Origin: an uncultured Archaeoglobaceae archaeon
Lineage (GTDB): Archaea > Halobacteriota > Archaeoglobi > Archaeoglobales > Archaeoglobaceae
Direction of reading: 5' to 3'
Length of the DNA: 32,027 nucleotides
NCBI GenBank assembly: GCA_938048785.1
Contig: CALIUJ010000050.1
Location: 1 to 32,027 of the forward strand
The notes under the pieces: model-generated
The model's database searches: none
Told to the model about the DNA's origin: nothing
Seen by the model: the letters and a program-made list of their open reading frames with translations, nothing else
Made by a program: the position numbers and the translations under genes
In this document: positions 1-9,177 of the stretch, in pieces
Position numbering within the stretch: the first letter of the stretch is position 1
Layout of the letters: the number at the start of each line of letters is the position of its first letter

Positions 1-769
<769 letters not shown>

Positions 770-822
770 TTAACCTTGAGATTTGAAACCAAAGAGAGGT
801 GACGCAAAGCCTCGCAGAAAAA

Positions 823-830
823 TTTTTAAA
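823..830 (+). promoter_or_regulatory. TATA box for the lysine-rich microprotein
   Basis: TTTTTAAA follows a purine-rich GCAGAAAA stretch that could be a BRE. Its centre is about 24 bases before ATG 850, so transcription would begin at or next to the start codon. A second TTTTTAAA follows at 831-838. Confidence 0.55.
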
Positions 831-849
831 TTTTTAAACTACTTGTAAT

Positions 850-942
850 ATGCCCAAGTGCTCGAAAGGAGGGAAGAAGGCGAAGGAGGAGAAGAAGGCG
901 GAATACACAAAAGGAGAAGAGAAGGCTAAGAAGAAAAAGTAG
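850..942 (+). CDS. 30-residue lysine-rich microprotein, probably leaderless
   Basis: The frame from ATG 850 to TAG 940-942 encodes 30 residues, 13 of them lysine. It begins MPKCSKGGKKAKEEKK and ends in four lysines, with one cysteine at position 4. It is too short for usual gene finders. The support for its being real is a strong TATA-like box about 24 bases upstream, the same promoter-to-start geometry as the other genes that look leaderless here. Its composition resembles basic, disordered tails of nucleic-acid-binding proteins, but I do not recognise a family and assign no function. Its last 17 bases overlap the 3' end of the convergent primase-like gene. A chance frame in A/G-rich DNA is the main alternative. 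Confidence 0.5.
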   Translation: MPKCSKGGKKAKEEKKAEYTKGEEKAKKKK

Positions 943-1693
943 GCTTTGCCATACTCCTTGGATCGAAAGAGAGCAATTCCTCCGCATTCAAAGGTATACA
1001 GACACGAGACACGAGCGCATTGAGGCTGTAAGGTAATCTGATTAGTCGCATCTCGCCAGTAGTGACCCATTCATCGATGCCAAAATCGGAATAGCGATCA
1101 GCAAGTTCCTTTCTCTCGTCCTGCGAGAGCTGAAGCGCCTCAGAATCGAGAACATGGACGTGAAAGCCTCTACCAGAGAATACCAATCTTATTTCCTCAT
1201 ATTCTTTTTTTAGTTCTTTGTAAAGCCTTGCGGTGTTTCTGCGAACTCTCTTGAACTCGACCATGCAGAAGCTCACTGTGTCCTTTCTCGCAACTTTCTC
1301 CTCCAAAGAGCCGTGATAAGGGCAATCCACGTTCTCCGGATCTAAATCGAACGCTAATTCTTGTCCAAGGAAGTTGTCGCAATCCCAGCAGTTCTTCGAA
1401 CAGTTTTCGCAGAGACGTAAATCGCGGTAGAGATTTCGGTCGTAGTAAACGCCTTCTGGGAGATAGTAAAGGATGTAGTCAAGAACGTCCTTAAAGTCCT
1501 CGTGATCCTCTATTATCAGAGCCTTGTCTTTCTTCTCCTCGAACTCTTTTCGATAGACGTTCGTCCTTCTTCCAACGATAACCGCAAAAGCGGTGTTCCT
1601 TATGTCCCTCCACGAAAGCCATTCTGCAACTTTTTGGAGATCGAACTCGCTTTTATAAAACCGCTCCCTCTCCTCGAGTGTCGAGATCCTCAT
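926..1693 (-). CDS. DNA primase small-subunit-like protein (archaeo-eukaryotic primase family)
   Basis: Primases of this family make RNA or DNA primers from NTPs using a two-metal site. From ATG 1693 the protein is 255 residues. Visible motifs are the metal-binding D116-x-D118 in LAFDLDPENVDC, the SGRGFHVHV nucleotide-binding segment with H178 and H180, the third acidic residue D207 in GIDEWVTTGEMR, and RLIRLPYSLN at about 216-225. Four cysteines (95, 98, 102, 105) form a CxxCx3CxxC knuckle before the DxD motif. In typical PriS the zinc cluster follows that motif. The C-terminus stops soon after the FDP segment, so the protein is shorter than the usual ~330-400 residues. A GTG at 1717 extends the frame by eight residues, but a TATA-like box at 1719-1728 lies next to it, so ATG 1693 is preferred. 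Whether this is the replicative PriS or a paralogue cannot be decided here. Confidence 0.75.
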   Translation of the reverse strand: MRISTLEERERFYKSEFDLQKVAEWLSWRDIRNTAFAVIVGRRTNVYRKEFEEKKDKALIIEDHEDFKDVLDYILYYLPEGVYYDRNLYRDLRLCENCSKNCWDCDNFLGQELAFDLDPENVDCPYHGSLEEKVARKDTVSFCMVEFKRVRRNTARLYKELKKEYEEIRLVFSGRGFHVHVLDSEALQLSQDERKELADRYSDFGIDEWVTTGEMRLIRLPYSLNALVSRVCIPLNAEELLSFDPRSMAKPTFSS

Positions 1694-1850
1694 ACCCTTT
1701 GGAAATCGATAGTGCACTGATAAAATACTCGGCTTTAGTTAAAGAGACTTTGGGTCGAAACCACTCAACTTCGCTTGATGCTCTTCTCATATCTCCGCAA
1801 CTATTCCTGCTTCCTCTTGCTTTTTTTGAATTTAGAATTTCTGGACAACA

Positions 1851-1858
1851 ATTATATA
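1851..1858 (+). promoter_or_regulatory. TATA box for the Met/Cys-rich membrane protein gene
   Basis: The A/T-rich TTATATAC element lies about 40 bases before the TTG 1895 start. Initiation about 25 bases downstream would leave a short leader that still contains the Shine-Dalgarno at 1883-1889. Confidence 0.45.
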
Positions 1859-1894
1859 CTACCTGTGCTAAAAAACTTTAAAGGAGGTGTGAAG

Positions 1895-2272
1895 TTGACG
1901 AACCCCGAAGAAAAGCCAAATACTGCGGTTGTTCTATCCCTCATAGGCGGTGTCTTGATACTCCTCGGTAGCACCATAGGCTTTTCTATGCCCATGTATG
2001 GATGGACAGGCTGTGGGATGGGTTGCTTCAACTGGATGATGAATCCCTTTGTTCCCATGGGTGGATGGCTCATAGGCTTGGCGTCTGGAATACTCGTTAT
2101 AATAGGAGCGGTGATGCTAAACGCTCGCCCAGCTGAACACAACGTTTGGGGAACAATAATACTGATCTTCTCGGTAATCAGCTTTATAGGAAGGGGAGGG
2201 TTCCTGATAGGAGCGATCCTTGGAATAATCGGTGGAGCCTTGGCGATAGGATCTAAACCATTAGCCAAATAG
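1895..2272 (+). CDS. Small four-helix membrane protein with Met/Cys-rich loop
   Basis: From TTG 1895 the product has 125 residues. The start is set by a strong Shine-Dalgarno, GGAGGTG at 1883-1889. A GTG at 1889 overlaps that element, and an ATG much further upstream lies before the promoter. Four hydrophobic segments lie at about 11-30, 56-76, 84-98 and 101-118, rich in glycine and isoleucine, as in the DUF4064/DUF6114-type small membrane proteins. The loop between helices 1 and 2 (about 32-55) is unusual: it carries C40 and C44, six methionines and several aromatics (GWTGCGMGCFNWMMNPF). That composition could bind a soft metal or haem edge, but this is inference. I assign no function. Neighbours are unrelated in orientation or role. 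Confidence 0.7.
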   Translation: MTNPEEKPNTAVVLSLIGGVLILLGSTIGFSMPMYGWTGCGMGCFNWMMNPFVPMGGWLIGLASGILVIIGAVMLNARPAEHNVWGTIILIFSVISFIGRGGFLIGAILGIIGGALAIGSKPLAK

Positions 2273-2382
2273 AAGGGGATGGCGAGGCTTTCCGATAAAA
2301 CGGAAGTGGATGAGAGAAAACATACGATTGCAACAAACCACAAACTTCAGAGAAAAAATATTAAAGAGGATCGAATCCCATT

Positions 2383-3273
2383 ATGAACTCTTCGCAAATC
2401 GCACTCAACTTTGGATTTCTACCGTATAGAGAGGTCTTTGGGGAAAGAAAGAAACCGCACTTCTCGATAAGAGTTGATAATCTTGATTTCCACATCGATT
2501 CAACCCCTGGAACGGGTTTCAACCTTATAACGCATGCGCATTCAGATCACTATGGGCAAAGGAATGTTGAAAATCCGAGGGCAATTGCGAGCGATGAGAC
2601 TGCGAAAATCCTTGAAGTTGTGAGTGAGAAGAGCTTTTTGGGTGTGAGATTCAAAATCGGTGAAACGATAAAAGTAGGAGACTTAAAGATAAAAACATTT
2701 CCAACTTTCCACATATACGGAGCTTCAGCCTTCTACTTCCCAAAGCTCGATCTTTTGATAACCGGAGACGTAAAAAGCTGGAAAAAGCTCCCAAAGTGCA
2801 AAGTCTTGATCACTGAAGCGACTTATTCCCATCCATCAAACGTTTTTGAAGATGAGATCGAACTTTTACTTGAAAAAGCTGAAGAGGGACATTGCCTTGG
2901 TGCATATCCAATCGGAAAAGCCCAGAGGGTCGCAAGGATCCTAAGCAACGATGGAATAGAGTTTTGCGTCGATGAAAAAATAGCGAAGATCTGTAGGGCT
3001 TTGGGAATTGAAGTGGGAAGCGGTGGTGCAAAGATTACTTCACCTTCAAAGCTCAAAAAAGGCTACATTTTGACCGCGCAGAAATACTACAAGTTACCAA
3101 GAATTGTCATAAGCGACCACTTGGATTATCGAGGACTTTTGGAGATGATAGAGCACTGTAAACCGGAGCACGTGATCTTCTACCACGGAAAAGCTTCGAA
3201 AACTTTGATTGAAAAATTGAAAGAAAGGGGTATAACTGTTTCGACACTTGAAGACATAGACGTTTTTCTTTAA
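2383..3273 (+). CDS. Metallo-beta-lactamase-fold exonuclease-like protein (COG1236 type)
   Basis: The 296-residue product carries the metal-binding motifs of this fold: HAHSDH at 51-56, H110, D129 in LLITGDVKSW, TEATY at about 144-148, a YPIGKAQRVARIL segment, ISDHLDYRG and a terminal VIFYHG. The last three are characteristic of the short mRNA 3'-end-processing-like and DNA-ligase-associated exonuclease branch (COG1236), which acts on nucleic acids. The protein lacks N-terminal KH domains and a full-length beta-CASP insert. The start ATG 2383 has a TATA-like AATATTA at 2357-2363, 23 bases upstream, suggesting a leaderless mRNA. Its stop overlaps the stop of the convergent trpA by four bases. 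Whether the substrate is RNA or DNA is not shown by the sequence. Confidence 0.8.
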   Translation: MNSSQIALNFGFLPYREVFGERKKPHFSIRVDNLDFHIDSTPGTGFNLITHAHSDHYGQRNVENPRAIASDETAKILEVVSEKSFLGVRFKIGETIKVGDLKIKTFPTFHIYGASAFYFPKLDLLITGDVKSWKKLPKCKVLITEATYSHPSNVFEDEIELLLEKAEEGHCLGAYPIGKAQRVARILSNDGIEFCVDEKIAKICRALGIEVGSGGAKITSPSKLKKGYILTAQKYYKLPRIVISDHLDYRGLLEMIEHCKPEHVIFYHGKASKTLIEKLKERGITVSTLEDIDVFL

Positions 3274-4001
3274 GCTTTAAGCTCCGAGGTAAATTTCGCT
3301 ATTTCCTCCTTCGCCCTTTCCCCAAACTTTTTTATCAATTCCACCAATGCGCTACCAACAACTACACCATCTGCTCCAGCATTGAAAAGCTCCACAACAT
3401 GTTCTCTTTTCGAAACTCCGAAGCCAACTGCTATGGGCTTCCTACACGTCCTCTTTGCTCTTTTTAAGGCTTCAAAAGCGAGCTTTGAAATTTTTTCCCT
3501 TGCACCAGTCACGCCGTAGGTTGAGACAAGGTAAACGAATTCCGAAAGTTCATCGATCTTCGCAAGCCTTTCTTCGCTCGTGTTTGGAGCAGCGAGAAAG
3601 ACGTTTTTGATCCCAACGTCTCTACAGATTCCCACAAATTCTTTTGCTTCATCAAAAGGTAGATCAACGACTAAGATCGCATCAAAACCGCTTTCATAAG
3701 CTTTCTCAACGAACTCTCGCATTCCAGCGCTGTGAATCGGGTTGAAATAGCTCATGAGAACGAGCTTTCTACTGTCCCTTTTTCTAAACTCCCTTGCAAT
3801 CCAGAAAACGTCCTTGACTTTAAAACCGGAGCTAAGCGCTTCATAGTATGCTTTTTGAATCGTCGCCCCATCTGCGACTGGATCGCTGAAAGGAATTCCG
3901 AGCTCGATCATATCTGCGTTTGCGGAGAGCATGAAGTCCAAAGTTTTTTCCTTGCTCGGATAACCAGCGGGAAAGAAGACGATCAGGGATTTCGAGATCA
4001 T
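3270..4001 (-). CDS. trpA: Tryptophan synthase alpha chain
   Basis: TrpA cleaves indole-3-glycerol phosphate to indole and glyceraldehyde 3-phosphate; indole is channelled to TrpB. The 243-residue protein shows the TIM-barrel signature [15 protein letters not shown] with catalytic E33 and D44, the YGVTGAR loop, a GFGVS segment and a phosphate-binding GVVVGSALV near the C-terminus. It is the last gene of the operon and its ATG overlaps the trpB stop (ATGA). The length is a little below the bacterial ~265 but normal for archaea. It ends in a four-base overlap with the convergent nuclease gene. Confidence 0.97.
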   Translation of the reverse strand: MISKSLIVFFPAGYPSKEKTLDFMLSANADMIELGIPFSDPVADGATIQKAYYEALSSGFKVKDVFWIAREFRKRDSRKLVLMSYFNPIHSAGMREFVEKAYESGFDAILVVDLPFDEAKEFVGICRDVGIKNVFLAAPNTSEERLAKIDELSEFVYLVSTYGVTGAREKISKLAFEALKRAKRTCRKPIAVGFGVSKREHVVELFNAGADGVVVGSALVELIKKFGERAKEEIAKFTSELKA

Positions 4002-5146
4002 TTCATCGCCTCCATAACAATGCCAAGATCTTTGTCCCCTCTTCCAGACAGGTTAACGATAACAGTTGAGCCCTTCAACTCTTCGTCTTTCTCGAGATAA
4101 GCCAAAGCGTGAGCGCTTTCGAGCGCTGGAATTATTCCCTCGAGCTTTGAAAGCTTTAGAAATGCGTTTAAGGCTTCTCTATCTGTCACAAACGTGTATT
4201 CAACTCTACCAGAATCCTTAAGAAAAGCGTGCTCTGGACCAACTCCGGGATAATCGAGTCCAGCAGAAATGCTGTGCGTGTCCAAGATCATACCGTCTTC
4301 ATCCTGCAAGAAATAAGACCGCATCCCATGTAAAACTCCTTTTCTTCCAGCGTAAAGCGATGCGGAGTGCTTTCCAGTTTCTATCCCAAGCCCACCAGCT
4401 TCAACGCCAATCAGCCTTAGATCGTCGTTCAAAAATGGATAAAAGATCCCAATGGCATTGCTTCCACCGCCAACGCATGCAACGATTGCGTCTGGTAAAG
4501 AGCCTTCGATTTCAAGGATTTGCTTTCTCGCTTCTTTACCAATCACAGCCTGAAAATCTCTTACTATCGTCGGAAAAGGATGTGGACCAACGACTGAACC
4601 AATCAGATAGTGCGTCGTTTCAAAGCTTTCAGCCCAATCGCGAAGGGCTTCGTTTATCGCATCCTTAAGCGTTTTGCTTCCACTTTCAACTGCAACAACC
4701 TCGGCTCCGAGGATTTTCATTCTAAAGACGTTCATCTTCTGCCTCTCGTAATCCAATGCACCCATGTATATCCTACAACTGATTCCGAGTAAAGCGCACG
4801 CCATTGCAGTGGCAACTCCATGCTGTCCAGCGCCAGTTTCCGCGATTACCCTCGTTTTCCCCATGAACTTCGCAAGCAAAGCTTGAGCGAGTGTGTTGTT
4901 TATCTTATGCGCCCCGCCGTGAAGCAAGTCTTCTCTTTTAAGGTATACCCTCATCCCAAGCTCTTTGCTAAGGTTTCTCGCAAAGTATAGTGGCGTAGGT
5001 CTCCCAGCGTAGTTTCTCAAGTAGTAATCGAGCTCTCTCTTGAACTCTTCGTCATCCTTAAGCTTTGCATAAGCCTTCTCAAGTTCTTCAAGCGGGGGAA
5101 TGAGAACTTCTGGAACAAATCTACCTCCAAATTCACCAAACCGCAT
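3998..5146 (-). CDS. trpB: Tryptophan synthase beta chain
   Basis: TrpB is the PLP enzyme that condenses indole with serine to give tryptophan. The 382-residue product has the PLP lysine K81 in [14 protein letters not shown], the [12 protein letters not shown] segment with the catalytic Glu, the phosphate-binding GGGSNAIG loop and a C-terminal SGRGDKDL. The motif order and length match the TrpB1 type that pairs with TrpA, not the larger TrpB2 type. Its start lies inside the end of trpF (14-base overlap), so translation is probably coupled. Confidence 0.97.
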   Translation of the reverse strand: MRFGEFGGRFVPEVLIPPLEELEKAYAKLKDDEEFKRELDYYLRNYAGRPTPLYFARNLSKELGMRVYLKREDLLHGGAHKINNTLAQALLAKFMGKTRVIAETGAGQHGVATAMACALLGISCRIYMGALDYERQKMNVFRMKILGAEVVAVESGSKTLKDAINEALRDWAESFETTHYLIGSVVGPHPFPTIVRDFQAVIGKEARKQILEIEGSLPDAIVACVGGGSNAIGIFYPFLNDDLRLIGVEAGGLGIETGKHSASLYAGRKGVLHGMRSYFLQDEDGMILDTHSISAGLDYPGVGPEHAFLKDSGRVEYTFVTDREALNAFLKLSKLEGIIPALESAHALAYLEKDEELKGSTVIVNLSGRGDKDLGIVMEAMK

Positions 5147-5732
5147 TTCTCACCACCTTCACAAACTCTGAGATCAAAAACTCGTCTTTAAATCCGTTCC
5201 TCTCAACACCGCTCGAAACGTCGACTCCAACGGGTTTAACGAAGTCGATCGCCTTTGCAACGTTCTCGTAGTTCAAGCCACCCGCTAAGAATATTGGGAA
5301 GCGTTTTGCAACTTCTCTGCTCAAGTTCCAGTCGTGAACTTTCCCAGTCCCACAACCCGAGTCGAGCAAAATATAGTGTGGGCGGTAAAGCTCTATTTTC
5401 TCGATCATCTCCTTGGCTTCGTTTCGAGCTACAAAGGCTTTCATCGCAACGACCTCTTTCTTTAAATCCTCAAAGTCTTCAACGCTCATCTCTGAGTGGA
5501 CTTGAACAAAATCGCATTCCGTCTTCGCAATTATTTCAATCCAATCTTCAACCCTATTTGCCGTTGAAACGACAAAGATTGGAATACTTGCGCTCCCTAA
5601 GATTTCCCTCGCTTTCTCGAGGTCAACGCTTCTCTTGGATTTGCTTCTAACCACAACTCCGCCAAAATCTGCGTATTTTTCGACGATTTCGAGCTCTCTT
5701 AGATTCTTGATCCCGCAGATCTTAACGATCAT
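5133..5732 (-). CDS. trpF: Phosphoribosylanthranilate isomerase
   Basis: TrpF performs the Amadori rearrangement of phosphoribosylanthranilate to CdRP. The 199-residue protein starts [10 protein letters not shown] with the catalytic C6 in the KICGIK signature, has QVHSE in the middle, [14 protein letters not shown] carrying the general acid Asp, and a phosphate-binding [11 protein letters not shown] followed by [12 protein letters not shown]. It is a free-standing TrpF, not fused to TrpC or TrpD. It overlaps trpG by 11 bases upstream and trpB by 14 bases downstream. Confidence 0.96.
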   Translation of the reverse strand: MIVKICGIKNLRELEIVEKYADFGGVVVRSKSKRSVDLEKAREILGSASIPIFVVSTANRVEDWIEIIAKTECDFVQVHSEMSVEDFEDLKKEVVAMKAFVARNEAKEMIEKIELYRPHYILLDSGCGTGKVHDWNLSREVAKRFPIFLAGGLNYENVAKAIDFVKPVGVDVSSGVERNGFKDEFLISEFVKVVRNAVW

Positions 5733-6258
5733 GGCACATCGAAACGAAATTTCTTATCATCTTAAGACCTTCCTCCGTCAGAATGCTTTCTGGATGAAAT
5801 TGCACGCCCTCGATCATTCCCATCCTTATACCCATGAGAACGCCATCTTCGCTAATCGCTGTAACCTTGAAGCCCTTTGGAACTTCTAAGATCGCGAGCG
5901 AATGGTATCTGCCAACTCTCACAGGATTTTTGACGTTTCTAAAGACACCTTCGCCATCGTGGCTAACGAGAGAAGTTTTCCCGTGCAATGGCTTCACTTT
6001 CCCAACCTTCCCACCAAAGACTTCTGCAATGATCTGATGACCAAGACAAACACCGAGAATCGGGACTTCGAAATTGAAGAGAAATTCAAGCTCCTTGTCA
6101 GGCTTTCCAGGTCCAGGAGAGATCAAGACACCATCAAAATCGAGCTTCTTCGCTTCTCTCGCCACATCTTTGCTTATGACTTTGACCTTGTCGAAAAAAG
6201 ACACGTAGTCGACGAGGTTGTAAACGAAAGAATCGTAGCAATCTATAACCAATATCAT
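5722..6258 (-). CDS. trpG: Anthranilate synthase glutamine amidotransferase subunit
   Basis: TrpG hydrolyses glutamine and passes ammonia to TrpE. The 178-residue class I amidotransferase has the oxyanion SPGPGKPD, the nucleophile C71 in GVCLGHQ, and the H155/E157 pair in [14 protein letters not shown]. The LHGKTS segment is typical of TrpG/PabA. As it is next to trpE inside a trp operon, TrpG is a better name than PabA, although one subunit may serve both. Its ATG overlaps the trpE stop (ATGA), and the protein is slightly shorter than the usual ~190 residues. Confidence 0.96.
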   Translation of the reverse strand: MILVIDCYDSFVYNLVDYVSFFDKVKVISKDVAREAKKLDFDGVLISPGPGKPDKELEFLFNFEVPILGVCLGHQIIAEVFGGKVGKVKPLHGKTSLVSHDGEGVFRNVKNPVRVGRYHSLAILEVPKGFKVTAISEDGVLMGIRMGMIEGVQFHPESILTEEGLKMIRNFVSMCHDR

Positions 6259-7490
6259 AACCCCACCGCCTTCAAAACCTTTGCAATCTTGTTCTCAGTC
6301 TCATAGAACTCTCTTTCTGGAATTGAATCCGCAACTATCCCCGCTCCAGCGCGAACTTTGCAAACTTTGTCGATTTCAACCATTCGTATCGCTATCGCCA
6401 AGTCTGAGAGATTTTGCGAAAAGAAGCCAACCGCTCCAGCGTAGATTCCACGTTTAGAAGTTTCTAATTTCTCTATCAACTCGACTGCTCTTCGCTTCGG
6501 AGCTCCCGTGACAGTTCCAGCTGGAAAAGCAGATTTCATTGCATCGAAGTGCGTAACATTTGCCTTTAACTCGCCCACAACTTCGCTCTCGATGTGTATG
6601 ACACTCGGATACACGAGGGCTTCCATAAATCTCGTAACCTTAACGCTTCCAGCTTTGCAAACTCTACGAACATCATTTCTCGCCAAATCTACGAGCATAA
6701 CGTGCTCAGCTTTCTCTTTTTCATCGCTCAAAAGCCTTTGAATTATCTCATCCTCCTTCCCTTCGATTCTCTTCGCAGTTCCAGCGATTGGATTGACCTT
6801 GAAAATCCTTCCTTCAACTCTCCCCATCGTCTCAGGAGATGATCCGACGAGGGATTTTTCAAACTCGAGCAAAAACATGTATGGACTCGGGTTCAAGTTT
6901 CGAAGTCTTAAATAGATCTCGAATGCATCAAAGTCGCTTTTGAGCTGATATTCCCGGGAAAGAACGAGTTGATACACCTCGCCTTCTTCTATGAACTCCT
7001 TTGCCTTCAAAACGAGTTCTTCGAACTTCTCCTTTTCTTCCTTCTTAAGAACAGTTGCCCCACCATCTCTGAAGCCTATCTCCTCTCTTTTTGCCTTCTC
7101 TACAATTTTCTCCGCGTTTTCAACGTTGTGACTGAAAAGCTTGCCGAGATAGTGATCGTAAACGAAATAGGAATCGTAGCAAGCAAAGAACGACTTCTCT
7201 TCGATTTTTTTCCCTATGAAACCAAGAACTGCGTCATAAGCGATGTAACCAACGAGCAATCCCTTCACGTGTATGCTCTTCAAAGCCTCAAATGGATCGT
7301 TTACCCTTGCGACATTTTTTCCATCGATCCTCAGACTTTCATCGATCTCCACTGTGTAAAGTGGGTTGAAGGAAACGTATGTGAACCTCGAGTTTCCAGT
7401 TTTCTCCACAGACTCGAGAATGAAAGGATAACCGAAATCTCTTATCGCGGAGTAAAGCTTCACAGGCTCGACGAAATCGTGCTTCTGCAT
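6255..7490 (-). CDS. trpE: Anthranilate synthase component I
   Basis: TrpE converts chorismate to anthranilate with ammonia from TrpG. The 411-residue protein shows a chorismate-utilising C-terminal domain with GSSPETMGRVEG, PIAGTAKR, DLARNDVRRVC, a FPAGTVTGAPKRRAVELI block and a final AGAGIVADSIPEREFYET. The N-terminal FILESVEKTGNSRFTYVSF corresponds to the LLES...S region that binds tryptophan for feedback inhibition, so the enzyme is probably inhibited by the end product. The start ATG 7490 has a GGAGG at 7498-7502 and lies within the end of trpD (31-base overlap). Confidence 0.96.
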   Translation of the reverse strand: MQKHDFVEPVKLYSAIRDFGYPFILESVEKTGNSRFTYVSFNPLYTVEIDESLRIDGKNVARVNDPFEALKSIHVKGLLVGYIAYDAVLGFIGKKIEEKSFFACYDSYFVYDHYLGKLFSHNVENAEKIVEKAKREEIGFRDGGATVLKKEEKEKFEELVLKAKEFIEEGEVYQLVLSREYQLKSDFDAFEIYLRLRNLNPSPYMFLLEFEKSLVGSSPETMGRVEGRIFKVNPIAGTAKRIEGKEDEIIQRLLSDEKEKAEHVMLVDLARNDVRRVCKAGSVKVTRFMEALVYPSVIHIESEVVGELKANVTHFDAMKSAFPAGTVTGAPKRRAVELIEKLETSKRGIYAGAVGFFSQNLSDLAIAIRMVEIDKVCKVRAGAGIVADSIPEREFYETENKIAKVLKAVGL

Positions 7491-8431
7491 GCTATCTCCT
7501 CCAGTTTTCTTAGAAATTCCCCTTTCTCAACTCCTTCCTTAAAAATCGAAACGTTCTCCTTCAGATCCTCGTAACCAATGGCAAACATAGCGAGCGAGAA
7601 GTTGATCGCAATTAAAGCAAAGTCTTCTTCGAGCCCTTTGTTCTCAAAAACAGCTCTAATGCGATTTGCAGATTCCTCCGAGCTTTTACATGGAACAATC
7701 CTGTATTCGCGAATCCCGAAATCCTTAGGGGTCAGATCGATTTTTTCAATACCTCTCTCAACGATTAGAGCCATAGTTTTCCCAGAAGGACTTACTTCAT
7801 CGATTCCACTACCGTGGTAGACGATCCCCTTTTTGCCAAGGAGTTCCATAGATTCTGAAACGATTTTCAGCAGTTCCTCGCTTGAAACCCCAGTAATCTG
7901 CCTCTCAGGATTCGCTGGATTTACAAGTGGACCAAGAACGTTGAATATCGTTTTTATTCCAAGCTTTCTTCTTACCTTGGCGACCTTTGCAAAGTCTTTA
8001 TGATAACGTGGGGCAAACAAGAAGGCAAAGTTTGTTTTTTCGATCAAACCCTTAGCTTCTTCAGGCGAAAGGTCAATCTTGATCCCAAGTTTCTCCAAGA
8101 CGTCCGCAGATCCGCTTTGAGAGCTCATAGCTCTATTTCCGTGTTTTGCAACTCTTGTGAAGTTCGAAAGAGCAATCGCAACTGCGGTGCTGACGTTTAT
8201 AGTCTCTGATTTGTCTCCACCTGTTCCGCATGTGTCGAAAACTCTTCCAAGCTCAATTCTCGATTTCTCGAGTATCGCTTTCGCGAAACCAGCGATAACT
8301 TCCGCGTCGTATTTCTTAGCTTCGAGGACTGCGAGAATTGCTGAGATTTCGATTTCGTCAAGCTCTGGAAGCTTTTTCGCTACTTCATATGCTTTTTCCA
8401 TATCCAGAGATGAGAAGACTTCTTCGATCAT
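7460..8431 (-). CDS. trpD: Anthranilate phosphoribosyltransferase
   Basis: TrpD transfers phosphoribose from PRPP to anthranilate. The 323-residue class III phosphoribosyltransferase has the PRPP loop DTCGTGGDKSETINVSTA, KHGNRAMSSQSGSADVLEKLG, a FLFAPRYHKDFAKVAKVRRKLG block and IFNVLGPLVNPAN. The family usually runs ~330-345 residues, so this is close to full length. Its C-terminus overlaps trpE by 31 bases. The extreme C-terminal CRSTISSSL is encoded by the same DNA as the trpE start and is probably non-critical. Confidence 0.96.
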   Translation of the reverse strand: MIEEVFSSLDMEKAYEVAKKLPELDEIEISAILAVLEAKKYDAEVIAGFAKAILEKSRIELGRVFDTCGTGGDKSETINVSTAVAIALSNFTRVAKHGNRAMSSQSGSADVLEKLGIKIDLSPEEAKGLIEKTNFAFLFAPRYHKDFAKVAKVRRKLGIKTIFNVLGPLVNPANPERQITGVSSEELLKIVSESMELLGKKGIVYHGSGIDEVSPSGKTMALIVERGIEKIDLTPKDFGIREYRIVPCKSSEESANRIRAVFENKGLEEDFALIAINFSLAMFAIGYEDLKENVSIFKEGVEKGEFLRKLEEIACRSTISSSL

Positions 8432-9087
8432 AATCTCGCCTCCAAAAAACTTTTGACGATTTTTTCTGTGTCTTCCGCAAGCATGAAAGCGGTTCCAATT
8501 AGAACTGCATCAACGAACTCAAGAACTCTGAGATCTTCGATTTTCTTGATTCCGCTACCACTTATCTTTGTCTTTCTTATCTTTGGGGCTATTTTCATCG
8601 TTCTATTGACATCAACGTCTCTTGGATTGAAGATGTCGCGGTTGTTTATCAAAACAACCCTCGAATCTTCAGCGAACACGAGCTCCTCTTCGGAAAATAC
8701 TTCAACGACTGGCTCGAGTCCATGGTCGAAGCAAAGATCTACAAATTCCGCGGTTCTTTCCTTCAAAATCCTTGCGATTAAAAGCAAAGCACTTGCTTCG
8801 ACTTCACAAGTTCTCTCTATCTCCTCTTTGTTCTCTACAAAATCTTTTCTCAGCACTGGTAGATTCGTAGACCTGCAAATGTCTTTCAAAGTGTTGAATG
8901 AACCACCAAAAGCTTTTGCTGTTATGTAAGAGATCGCTGAGCAACCGCACCTCTCATAGATTTCTGCGAGTTTCAATGGGTCTCGTCCACGCAACAAGTC
9001 TCCATGTATAGGCGAGACGCATTTTATCTCTCCGATGATCGAATTCCTCCCTTTCACCTTTATAGAGTCAACAAATCCAAACTCCAT
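8428..9087 (-). CDS. trpC: Indole-3-glycerol-phosphate synthase
   Basis: TrpC closes the indole ring of CdRP to give indole-3-glycerol phosphate. It is the promoter-proximal gene of the operon. From ATG 9087 the protein has 219 residues. The catalytic IGEIKCVSPIHGDL (K22) is followed by SYITAKAFGGS, LPVLRKDFV with the second catalytic Lys, VVLINNRDIFNPRDVDV, ISGSGIK and AVLIGTAFM. The N-terminal helix seen in longer family members is reduced. A GTG at 9090 immediately precedes the ATG, and either may serve; AAAGGA lies just upstream. The 3' end overlaps trpD by four bases. Confidence 0.95.
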   Translation of the reverse strand: MEFGFVDSIKVKGRNSIIGEIKCVSPIHGDLLRGRDPLKLAEIYERCGCSAISYITAKAFGGSFNTLKDICRSTNLPVLRKDFVENKEEIERTCEVEASALLLIARILKERTAEFVDLCFDHGLEPVVEVFSEEELVFAEDSRVVLINNRDIFNPRDVDVNRTMKIAPKIRKTKISGSGIKKIEDLRVLEFVDAVLIGTAFMLAEDTEKIVKSFLEARL

Positions 9088-9126
9088 CACCTGTTCCTTT
9101 CATGTAGGTTTGAATTATCCTTAGGT

Positions 9127-9134
9127 ATATAAGC
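9127..9134 (-). promoter_or_regulatory. TATA box of the trp operon
   Basis: On the reverse strand the element reads CTTATATA, centred about 44 bases before trpC. Initiation 24-27 bases downstream would leave a short leader. I see no leader peptide or terminator hairpin, so attenuation is unlikely. Regulation, if any, would act at the promoter. Confidence 0.6.
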
Positions 9135-9177
9135 ATTTCTAAGAGGTTTAAGCGTTTTAAAAAAGATTAGAAAAAAT

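Noticed and set aside
834-1070. Reverse-strand frame with a Phe/Ser-rich end
   Set aside because: It is antisense to the lysine-rich microprotein and out of frame with the primase-like gene; its composition is what AAG-rich DNA gives on the other strand.
1852-2343. Long reverse-strand frame opposite the small membrane protein
   Set aside because: The Pro/Ile-rich translation is an antisense shadow. The plus-strand gene has a strong Shine-Dalgarno, plausible membrane helices and a promoter.
6969-7574. 201-codon plus-strand frame opposite trpE/trpD
   Set aside because: It is a shadow of two clearly recognised genes; the Phe/Leu/Ser-rich composition is typical of antisense reading.
9091-9177. 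Possible trp leader peptide or attenuator upstream of trpC
   Set aside because: No tryptophan-rich short frame or terminator-like hairpin is visible between the TATA box and the start, and the predicted leader is too short.
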